DNA of 17,438 bases from JBECKR01 sp040235415 (GTDB taxonomy: Bacteria > Acidobacteriota > Polarisedimenticolia > Polarisedimenticolales > Polarisedimenticolaceae). The notes beneath the pieces are model-generated. The model searched no databases and was not told the origin of the DNA. It worked only from the letters and a program-made list of their open reading frames with translations. Shown here in pieces: positions 6,716 to 12,256 of this stretch. Each line of letters begins with the position of its first letter. The stretch's first letter is position 1. Where the stretch lies: the NCBI GenBank assembly GCA_040235415.1, contig JBECKR010000285.1, positions 1 through 17,438 of the forward strand, read 5' to 3'. The translations under genes were made by a program, and so were the position numbers.

Positions 6716-7285
6716 ATGTCCGAAATCGTCCGTCTCGTCGTCGTCCTGGCGCTGGCGGTGCTGGTCATGAGACGCGCGGCGCTGCGACCCGCGGCGGAGC
6801 GGCGTCCGTGGCGGGACCTCGCGTTCCTCGCGACGGTCGCCGCCGGCGGGGCGGTGTTCGGTGCCGCCGTCGCCGCCGTGACGGCCGGACTCGCGCCGCA
6901 GTACTACCGGTTCGTGAAGGGGATCCCTGCGGGCCCGGAGTTCGTGCGGACCGCGATGCTCGTCGGCGGCCAAGCCGGGTTCGGCGCTTTCGGCGTCGGC
7001 GCGGCCGTGATCGTCCTCACCGCGCCCGCCGGTGCCGGCGTCCGGGCCGTCGCCCGCGTGCTATGGATCCCGGTGCTCGTTGCGCTCGGGCTGGCCGCCG
7101 TGGCCGCCGCGCTTCAGGCCTCCGTGAGCCCGTTTCCCGGACCGGCGGTCGCGCGGTCGCTCGACCCCGCGGACGCCCGGGTCGTCGCCGTCGCCTGGAC
7201 GGCGATCGTGGGGCTCTACCTCGGCGGCCTCTTGGGGCTCGTCGTGGCGGCGGTTCGTCTCCGCCGCCCGGGACCGCGTCCTTGA
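6716..7285 (+). CDS. Polytopic membrane hypothetical protein
   Basis: A 189-residue integral membrane protein with about five hydrophobic helices: EIVRLVVVLALAVLVM, FLATVAAGGAVFGAAVAAV, MLVGGQAGFGAFGVGAAVIVL, VARVLWIPVLVALGLAAVAAAL and VVAVAWTAIVGLYLGGLLGLVVAAV. A short loop contains YYRFVKGIPAGPEF. It is preceded by the exported BamE-like gene with five bases between stop and ATG. An upstream GTG at 6707 would overlap that stop. Its own stop codon TGA is embedded in a -35 box (TTGACG) of the next gene. Function unknown. Confidence 0.7.
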   Translation: MSEIVRLVVVLALAVLVMRRAALRPAAERRPWRDLAFLATVAAGGAVFGAAVAAVTAGLAPQYYRFVKGIPAGPEFVRTAMLVGGQAGFGAFGVGAAVIVLTAPAGAGVRAVARVLWIPVLVALGLAAVAAALQASVSPFPGPAVARSLDPADARVVAVAWTAIVGLYLGGLLGLVVAAVRLRRPGPRP

Positions 7286-7311
7286 CGCGCACCGCGCGGG
7301 CTGCCTAGCAT
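7282..7311 (+). promoter_or_regulatory. Predicted sigma70-type promoter for the flavoprotein oxidoreductase gene
   Basis: TTGACG at 7282-7287 and TAGCAT at 7306-7311, spacing 18. This is the best consensus match in the window. The -35 box contains the stop codon of the preceding gene. Transcription would start near 7318, about 43 bases before the oxidoreductase ATG. Confidence 0.55.
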
Positions 7312-7360
7312 CGGGCAGCGGCCCGGCCCCCCACGCCGGGAACGAGAGAGGACGCTGCCG

Positions 7361-8662
7361 ATGTTCGACGTCGTGGTGGTCGGCGCGCGCTGCGCCGGCG
7401 CCAGCCTCGCCACGTTTCTCACGCGAGCGGGGGCCCGGGTGCTCGTGGTCGACCGCGACCGGCTGCCCTCCGACCAGGTGCTCTCGACCCACACGATCCA
7501 CCCGCCGGGGATCGACGTGCTGGACGACCTCGGCGTCGGCGACGCCGTGCGCAGCGCCTGTCCGGCGAGCTCGAGGATCCGGCTGAGGAAGAACGATGCC
7601 CACGCCGACGTCGCGTTCGACGCGGGCCGCGCCGAGTACTGCCCGCGGCGCGAGCGTCTCGACGGCCTGCTGCAGGACGCCGCCGTCGGCGCCGGCGCGG
7701 AGCTCCGCGACCGCACCCGCGCCACGCGGGTGCTGTTCGAGGGCGGTCGCGCGGTCGGGGTGCGCCTCGAGCGCGCCGGCAGGAGCGAGGACGTCGCCGC
7801 GCGTCTCGTGGTCGGCGCCGACGGACGGCGCTCGCTCGTCGCCGAGCAGGTCGGCGCCGAGGAGTACCTCGCGTACGACGCGCCGCGCGCGATGTACTGG
7901 GCGTACTGGAACGCTCCCGAGACCTGGCGGAGCGACCGGTTCCCGTTCGACCTGTACCTCGCGCACGTCGGCGACGACATCCGGACGGTGTTCCAAACCG
8001 ACCACGGGCAGCTCCTGATCGGGAGCCTGCCCGCGGTCGAGACCGCGCGCGGCTGGCGGGCGGACGCAGCCGCGGCGCTGCGACGCGACCTCGCCGAGGA
8101 CGACGTCATCGCCCCGCTGCTCGACGGGGCGGAGCCGGACAGCACGGTCCGCGGGACGTTGAGCGAGCGGTACTTCTTCCGCCGCGCGGCCGGGCCGGGA
8201 TGGGCGCTCGCCGGCGACGCCGGGCACCACAAGGAGTTCGTCGTCGGCGACGGCATCACCGAGGCGCTGCTGCAGGTGCGGAGCCTCGCCGTCGCGATCG
8301 CGGAGGACGCCGACGACGCCCTCGTGCGCTGGTGGCGGCGGCGCGACGTCGACGCCCTTCCGGCGTACTACTGGGGGAGGGACGAAGGCGCGCTCGGCGC
8401 GCCGGCGGAGCTCGAGACGATCGTGGTCGGGAAGGTCGCGCGGGACGAGCGCCTGCAGCGCCGCATGGTCGGCCTACCGGAGCACCGCTGCTCGCCGTAC
8501 GACGCCGTGCCGATCGGGACGGTGCTCTCGGCGATCGGCGGCGCGCTCGTGCGCGGGCGGCTCGGCGTCGTCCCGGAGTTCTTGCGGCAGGCCGGCCGCG
8601 TGCGGGAGTACCGGCGGGTGCTGCGGGAGCGGACGCGGCTCCTCGCGGAGGTGACGGCATGA
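7361..8662 (+). CDS. FAD-dependent oxidoreductase (geranylgeranyl reductase-like)
   Basis: A 433-residue flavoprotein. The N-terminus FDVVVVGARCAGASLATFLTRAGARVLVVDRD is a Rossmann FAD-binding motif (G-A-R-C-A-G) with the acidic ribose-binding residue at its end. Residues near 150 (RLVVGADGRRSLVAEQVG) give the DG-type second FAD contact. GWALAGDAGHHKEFVVGDGITEALLQ near 285 is the third FAD motif (GDA). The fold and length fit the p-hydroxybenzoate hydroxylase/geranylgeranyl reductase/halogenase superfamily; the substrate cannot be read. It has its own promoter. Its stop TGA is part of an ATGA that was once the start of the next gene, as shown by the 19-bp duplication at 8644-8662 and 8747-8765. 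Confidence 0.85.
   Translation: MFDVVVVGARCAGASLATFLTRAGARVLVVDRDRLPSDQVLSTHTIHPPGIDVLDDLGVGDAVRSACPASSRIRLRKNDAHADVAFDAGRAEYCPRRERLDGLLQDAAVGAGAELRDRTRATRVLFEGGRAVGVRLERAGRSEDVAARLVVGADGRRSLVAEQVGAEEYLAYDAPRAMYWAYWNAPETWRSDRFPFDLYLAHVGDDIRTVFQTDHGQLLIGSLPAVETARGWRADAAAALRRDLAEDDVIAPLLDGAEPDSTVRGTLSERYFFRRAAGPGWALAGDAGHHKEFVVGDGITEALLQVRSLAVAIAEDADDALVRWWRRRDVDALPAYYWGRDEGALGAPAELETIVVGKVARDERLQRRMVGLPEHRCSPYDAVPIGTVLSAIGGALVRGRLGVVPEFLRQAGRVREYRRVLRERTRLLAEVTA
8644..8662 (+). repeat. Direct repeat copy 1 (19 bp)
   Basis: CGCGGAGGTGACGGCATGA, identical to 8747-8765. It contains the end of the oxidoreductase reading frame (stop TGA 8660-8662), a GGAGG, and an ATG at 8659-8661. Together with copy 2 it flanks repeat pair C. 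Confidence 0.92.
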
Positions 8663-8745
8663 AATGGGGGACATTCCCCTATTTCGGAATCCGACGCCTC
8701 GCCGCTCCGGCACGTCCTGGGAATCGGGGAATGTCCCCCTTTTTC
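8661..8745 (+). repeat. Palindromic repeat pair C inside a 19-bp duplication
   Basis: CAT unit 8661-8685 and ATG unit 8721-8745, separated by 35 unrelated bases. The pair lies exactly between the two direct-repeat copies, with the first unit beginning in the last two bases of copy 1. The first ATG (8659) now opens a 32-codon frame running to TGA 8755-8757 through both units. Confidence 0.9.
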
Positions 8746-8746
8746 G

Positions 8747-8765
8747 CGCGGAGGTGACGGCATGA
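8747..8765 (+). repeat. Direct repeat copy 2 (19 bp)
   Basis: Exact second copy of CGCGGAGGTGACGGCATGA. It supplies the ribosome-binding site (GGAGG 8750-8754) and ATG (8762) of the next gene. Confidence 0.92.
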
Positions 8766-9055
8766 GACCAGGGATCGTGGTGATTGCGCTTTCGGCCGTC
8801 GTCGCGGCGGCGGTCGTGGCCGCGATGCCGCTGCTCGCGGAGCGCGGCGATCCCGGCCGCACCGCGGCGGTCGCCGCCGTGGGTCCCCAGCCGGACACCG
8901 GCTCGCCGGACTGGCGGTACCTCGGGGACGACGTCGGGATCATGCTCCGCGAAGACGCCGGGGAAACGATGCGCGGCCGCCTGTACGTCCGCGTCGACGG
9001 GCTGTGGCGGCCGCTCGTCCTCGAGGAGAACTGGCGCGTGATCCCGGCGCGTTGA
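8762..9055 (+). CDS. Small membrane-anchored hypothetical protein
   Basis: A 97-residue protein. Residues 5-25 (IVVIALSAVVAAAVVAAMPLL) form a signal peptide or anchor. The rest is a short soluble part with GSPDWRYLGDDVGIMLREDAGETMRGRLYVRVDGLWRPLVLEENWRVIPAR, several small beta strands. The family is unknown to me. The ATG has GGAGG seven bases upstream, both provided by the duplicated 19-bp copy. It was originally overlapped with the oxidoreductase by ATGA and is now separated by repeat pair C. Repeat pair D begins three bases after its stop. Confidence 0.7.
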   Translation: MRPGIVVIALSAVVAAAVVAAMPLLAERGDPGRTAAVAAVGPQPDTGSPDWRYLGDDVGIMLREDAGETMRGRLYVRVDGLWRPLVLEENWRVIPAR

Positions 9056-9057
9056 TC

Positions 9058-9125
9058 GAAATCGGGGACATTCCCCTATTTCGTTGTGCTTCGGCGTCGG
9101 GAAATAGGAGAATGTCCCCTATTTC
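9058..9125 (+). repeat. Palindromic repeat pair D
   Basis: CAT unit 9058-9082 and ATG unit 9101-9125, 18 bases apart. It lies directly between the small anchored protein (stop 9055) and the lysozyme gene. An in-frame TAG of the lysozyme frame (9105-9107) is inside the second unit. AGGAG plus ATG at 9112 is also inside it, but one frame off. Confidence 0.9.
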
Positions 9126-9218
9126 GGGACGAGACGATCACGAACAGCACTGGTCGCGGCCCTGCTTGCGACGATCCCGGTCCTGGCACTCGCCGCCGTT
9201 CTGTACCTCCGGGGCCTC

Positions 9219-9863
9219 GTGCGATTCAACGACCCGAGTCGGACTCGGTATCCGGTGCGCGGCATCGACGTGTCGCACCACCAGGGCGAGATCGACTGGC
9301 CGGCGGTGCGCGCCGGCGGCTTCACGTTCGCCTACGTCAAGGCGACCGAGGGCGCCGACCATCGCGACACGCGGTTCGAGCGGAACTGGGCCGCCGCCGG
9401 ATCCGCCGGGCTATCCCGCGGCGCCTACCACTTCTTCACGTTCTGCACGCCGGGCGACGCCCAGGCCGCGAACTTCCTCGACGCGCTGCCCGACGACCCG
9501 AACGCCCTGGCACCCGCGGTCGACGTCGAGTTCACCGGCAACTGCCGAGGTTGGGAGAGCCTGGACGCCGTTCGCCGCGAGCTTCGCGTGTTCCTGCGGC
9601 GCGTCGAAGCGGCCCGAGACGTTCGCCCGGTGCTCTACGTCACGCCGTCCGGCTACGAGCGCGTCGTGGCGGGATCGTTTCCGGGATACGCCCTGTGGGT
9701 CCGGAGCATCGTCGGGGAGCCGGACCTGCGCCGGGACGATCGCTGGCTTCTGTGGCAGTTCGCCGACCGCGGGCGGGTTCGGGGCGTCCCGACGCTCGTC
9801 GACCTGGACGTGCTCCATGGGACCGCGGCGGATCTCCCGCGGGAATCGGGGACATTCCCCTAA
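9219..9863 (+). CDS. GH25-family lysozyme (muramidase), N-terminal anchor disturbed
   Basis: A glycoside hydrolase family 25 domain, which cuts the peptidoglycan beta-1,4 bond: GIDVSHHQGEIDW (Asp 17 of the conserved DVSHHQG), FAYVKATEGADHRD, GAYHFFTF, APAVDVEFTGNC (Asp 102/Glu 104, the expected catalytic acid pair), YVTPSGYERVV and LWQFADRG. The listed GTG at 9219 gives 214 residues. Upstream, the same frame continues to 9108 and encodes a strong hydrophobic segment (LVAALLATIPVLALAAVLYL), a signal anchor. No ATG, GTG or TTG precedes that stretch; CTG 9150 is the only possible start. The original start was probably lost when pair D entered. The last residues (ESGTFP) come from repeat E. Confidence 0.82.
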   Translation: MRFNDPSRTRYPVRGIDVSHHQGEIDWPAVRAGGFTFAYVKATEGADHRDTRFERNWAAAGSAGLSRGAYHFFTFCTPGDAQAANFLDALPDDPNALAPAVDVEFTGNCRGWESLDAVRRELRVFLRRVEAARDVRPVLYVTPSGYERVVAGSFPGYALWVRSIVGEPDLRRDDRWLLWQFADRGRVRGVPTLVDLDVLHGTAADLPRESGTFP

Positions 9864-9918
9864 TCCGCATTCCCCTACTCCGCGCCCCCGGGGAATAGGA
9901 GAATGTCCCTTATTCCCC
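9842..9918 (+). repeat. Palindromic repeat cluster E (unit, half unit, unit)
   Basis: CAT unit 9842-9866, then a partial copy of its right half (GCATTCCCCTACTCCGC, 9867-9883), then ATG unit 9890-9918. The stop codon of the lysozyme (TAA 9861-9863) lies inside the first unit, so the last residues of the enzyme are repeat-encoded. Confidence 0.88.
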
Positions 9919-9937
9919 CCGTTTCCGGGAACCGGAG

Positions 9938-10417
9938 ATGCCGACGATTCGCCCCTCGTATCGTTCGATCGCCGTATACGCCGCGCGCATCGGTGTCGTC
10001 GTCGGGGTCCTGGCCGTGCCGTGCGACCTCGTCGGCGGTCTCGTACGGCTCGGGCCGAGCCTGAGCGCGCTCCGGGTCGCCGACCGCCTGAGCACGGCGA
10101 TGCTGGTCGCGACGGTGATCGCCTGCGGTACGTTCGTGATCGTGTTCTTCATGAACCTCGGGCGGGCTCCCGACAGGCTCGACGTCGGTGAAGCCGGAGT
10201 CTCGATGGTGATCGACGGTGTTCCGATGCAGATCGCGTGGGACGACGTCGTGCGCCTCCGGTTCCGTGGGAGGGGCGCCTGGGCGCTCGAGCTGACGAGC
10301 GGCAAGACCCTCGAGCTGTGGCCGTACGCTTGGCCGGCGGCGACCCGCGCGGAGGTGCGCCGCCTGCTCGAGTCCGGGTTCGCCGCGAGACGCCCGGGGC
10401 GCGGAGTACCGGCATGA
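9938..10417 (+). CDS. Two-helix membrane protein with PH-like region
   Basis: A 159-residue protein. Two hydrophobic helices (IAVYAARIGVVVGVLAVPCDLVGGLV and MLVATVIACGTFVIVFFM) are followed by a cytoplasm-facing beta-rich part: DRLDVGEAGVSMVIDGVPMQIAWDDVVRLRFRGRGAWALELTSGKTLELWPYAWP. That resembles the bacterial PH-domain style seen at the end of the 1917-2990 protein. Its ATG follows CGGGA and overlaps a GGAG. The stop overlaps the next gene as ATGA, suggesting translational coupling to it. Repeat cluster E sits just upstream and unit F just after the coupled gene. Function unknown. Confidence 0.65.
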   Translation: MPTIRPSYRSIAVYAARIGVVVGVLAVPCDLVGGLVRLGPSLSALRVADRLSTAMLVATVIACGTFVIVFFMNLGRAPDRLDVGEAGVSMVIDGVPMQIAWDDVVRLRFRGRGAWALELTSGKTLELWPYAWPAATRAEVRRLLESGFAARRPGRGVPA

Positions 10418-10817
10418 TCGGGGCTCGAGTCCGGCCGGGAATCGCTCTCGCGGCGTCGGCGCTCGCCGTCGCGTCGTTCGCGGCCGCCGTGCCTCCCCAG
10501 TGCGTGGAGGCGACCTCGGCGAGGCCGTTGCCGGCGAACGACGTCGAGCTCATCCACGTCCCCGGCACGCGTCGGGACCTCGACGGGCTGCCCGCGGGCG
10601 CTGACGGGCGTCGTTCGGATCGGCGCATCCTTCGTCGAGCTCCGACGGATCGATTCCTCACGGGACGAGGAAGCCGCGCTTCCGACCGAGGTCCGACTCG
10701 TGGGACTCGGACCCGTTCACCCTGCGGACGGCGCGCGTCACGACCACCCTGCGTGGCGTGTCGACGGTGACGTTCGACATCCCGATCGAGAAGATCCGCT
10801 CGATCGAGATACCGTGA
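10414..10817 (+). pseudogene. Exported hypothetical protein gene with two apparent +1 frameshifts
   Basis: ATG 10414 overlaps the previous TGA as ATGA. The frame starts with a convincing signal peptide (ALAASALAVASFAAAVPPQC) and continues to DLDGLPAG near 10600. Coding signal then moves to the next frame (LTGVVRIGASFVELRRIDSS to PTEVRLV, about 10600-10703) and then to the third frame (DSDPFTLRTARVTTTL to IEKIRSIEIP, ending TGA 10815-10817). Each step fits one extra base, near GGG runs at about 10595-10610 and at 10702-10704. Restored, it would be a roughly 134-residue exported beta-rich protein. It is either a decaying gene or two homopolymer errors in the assembly; function unknown. Confidence 0.6.
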
Positions 10818-10828
10818 CCGGGGGCTCC

Positions 10829-10855
10829 GAAGAATAGGGGAATGTCCCCATTTTC
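10829..10855 (+). repeat. Lone palindromic repeat unit F (ATG loop) in an extended hairpin
   Basis: A single ATG-type unit without a nearby CAT partner. The flanks extend the palindrome outward (GGGGCTCCGAA at 10821-10831 against TTCGGCGCCCC at 10853-10863), giving a stem of about 19 bp with a few mismatches. It begins four bases after the stop of the frameshifted gene and could act as a transcription end. Confidence 0.85.
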
Positions 10856-10934
10856 GGCGCCCCTCGGCGGCCGCTTCGGGTACGATTGCGGCGTCCACGC
10901 GGGTCTACGGCGTCCCGTTCGAGGGAGATGCGGC

Positions 10935-11459
10935 ATGAGCGCTCGACCGACCACGGTCCTCGAGACCGCGCGCCTCGACGTGCGGCCGCTGACGCACGAC
11001 GACGCCGAGTTCATCCTGCGGCTGCTCAACGACCCGTCGTTCCTCCGGAACATCGGGGACAAGGGCGTGCGCACGCTCGACGACGCGCGCCGCTATCTCG
11101 ACGAGGGGCCGATCGCGAGCTACGCCGCACACGGCTTCGGGCTGTGGCGCGTCGCGACGAAGAGCGACGACGTGCCGGTGGGAATGTGCGGGCTGCTGCG
11201 ACGCCCCGAGCTCGACGACGTCGACGTCGGTTACGCGCTGCTGCCGGAGTACGGCTCGAAGGGATACGCCCTCGAGGTCGCCCACGCGGTGCTGCGCCAC
11301 GCCCGCGAGCGGCTCGGGCTCGCCCGCATCGTCGCGGTCGTCAAGCCGGGCAACGCCCGTTCGATCCGCCTCTTGGAGCGGCTCGGCTTCCGCTACGAGC
11401 GGCTCGTGCGGCTCGCCGGCGACGAGGACGAGGTCGAGCTCTGGGGATCGGAGGGGTAG
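10935..11459 (+). CDS. GNAT-family N-acetyltransferase (RimJ/RimL-like)
   Basis: A 174-residue acetyltransferase of the RimJ/RimL/GNAT type, transferring acetyl from acetyl-CoA to an amine or protein N-terminus. Visible elements: LETARLDVRPLTHDDAEFILRLLNDPSFLRNIGDKGVRTLDDARRYL at the N-terminus, YALLPEYGSKGYALE (residues 100-114, the acetyl-CoA P-loop-like motif A), then GLARIVAVVKPGNARSIRLLERLGF (N-x-x-S-x-x-LLE-x-LGF, motif B). The substrate cannot be read. GGAG lies upstream of the ATG. Repeat unit F lies about 80 bases upstream and a cupin-like gene follows. Confidence 0.85.
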   Translation: MSARPTTVLETARLDVRPLTHDDAEFILRLLNDPSFLRNIGDKGVRTLDDARRYLDEGPIASYAAHGFGLWRVATKSDDVPVGMCGLLRRPELDDVDVGYALLPEYGSKGYALEVAHAVLRHARERLGLARIVAVVKPGNARSIRLLERLGFRYERLVRLAGDEDEVELWGSEG

Positions 11460-11499
11460 ACTTCCGGAGCCTCTCCCGACACGATGGAGGCGTCCGGAC

Positions 11500-11844
11500 A
11501 TGCCCGACCCCTGGCCCTGGCCCGACGATCTCGACGCCGTCATCGCGGCGCCCGAGCACCACCGCATCGTTCTCGAGAACGCGCGCGTCCGGGTGCTCGA
11601 CACCCTCATCGAGCCCGGGACGACCGTCCCGCTCCATACCCATCGCTGGGCTGCGGTGTACCACGTCGTGACGTGGGGCGACTTCGTCCGGCGCGACGCG
11701 GACCGCAACGTCCTGGTCGATACGCGGCTGTCCGCGAGCTCGACGACGCCCGAGGCGCTCTGGTCCGAGCCGCTCCCCCCGGACACGCTCGAGAACGTCG
11801 GCGCGACACGGATCCACGTCGTCAGCGTCGAGCTGAAGGAGTGA
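11500..11844 (+). CDS. Cupin-like small protein
   Basis: A 114-residue protein with a single cupin-type beta-barrel pattern: VRVLDTLIEPGTTVPLHTHRWAAVYHVVTWGDFVRRD, then ENVGATRIHVVSVELK. The LHTH stretch (H-x-H) and the later H-V pair are metal-ligand positions of the cupin family, though the first motif here is short. The start is ATG 11500 with GGAGG at 11485-11489. Such proteins are sensors, isomerases or dioxygenases; the role here is not determined. The nearest neighbours are the GNAT gene upstream and an ABM-like gene downstream with its own likely promoter. Confidence 0.7.
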   Translation: MPDPWPWPDDLDAVIAAPEHHRIVLENARVRVLDTLIEPGTTVPLHTHRWAAVYHVVTWGDFVRRDADRNVLVDTRLSASSTTPEALWSEPLPPDTLENVGATRIHVVSVELKE

Positions 11845-11873
11845 GCCGAAGGCGGCGGAGAGCCCCTCCGTCT

Positions 11874-11901
11874 CCTGACCCCCGCCACGACCGGGTATCA
11901 T
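11874..11901 (+). promoter_or_regulatory. Possible promoter for the ABM-like gene
   Basis: CCTGAC at 11874-11879 and TATCAT at 11896-11901, spacing 16. The -10 box is good and the -35 weak. It lies in the 91-base gap before the gene at 11936. Confidence 0.3.
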
Positions 11902-11935
11902 CGCTCCCCGAAGACACCGGACAGGAGGATGCGGC

Positions 11936-12256
11936 GTGGGCTTCTGCTACGTTTGGGAATACCTCGTACCCGAGCGGCACCGCAAGGCGTTCGAGGACGG
12001 GTACGGGCCGGAGGGCGACTGGGCTCGGCTGTTCCGCCGCGATCCGGCCTACGTCCGGACCGACTTCCTGAGGGATCGCGAGGATCCCGGGCGCTACGTC
12101 ACGCTCGATCACTGGGCGAGCCGCGCGGCCTGCATGGCGTTCCGCGAGCGCCACCGCGTGGAGTTCGACGCGATCGACGCGCGGTTCGACGCGATCACGA
12201 CGCGCGAGACGTTCCTCGGGGACTTCGAGACGGTCGGTCAGAGCACCCAGGCGTAG
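11936..12256 (+). CDS. Antibiotic-biosynthesis-monooxygenase-like (ABM-type) small protein
   Basis: A 106-residue protein starting at GTG 11936, chosen because GGAGG at 11924-11928 is seven bases upstream. The sequence is CYVWEYLVPERHRKAFEDGYGPEGDWARLFRRDPAYVRTDFLRDREDPGRYVTLDHWASRAACMAFRERHRVEFDAIDARFDAITTRETFLGDFE. This beta-alpha-beta pattern with VWEYLVP at strand one, a central helix with AYVRTDFL, and YVTLDHWASRAACMAF fits the ABM/dimeric ferredoxin-like superfamily. Reaction not determined. Its 3' end overlaps the 3' end of the minus-strand barrel gene by 19 bases (12238-12256), so the two genes converge without a gap. Confidence 0.75.
   Translation: MGFCYVWEYLVPERHRKAFEDGYGPEGDWARLFRRDPAYVRTDFLRDREDPGRYVTLDHWASRAACMAFRERHRVEFDAIDARFDAITTRETFLGDFETVGQSTQA

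Noticed and set aside
9058..9918. Insertion-sequence ends flanking the lysozyme gene as a transposon
   Set aside because: The repeats on both sides are the same family as at other junctions, no target duplication surrounds the lysozyme, and there is no transposase.
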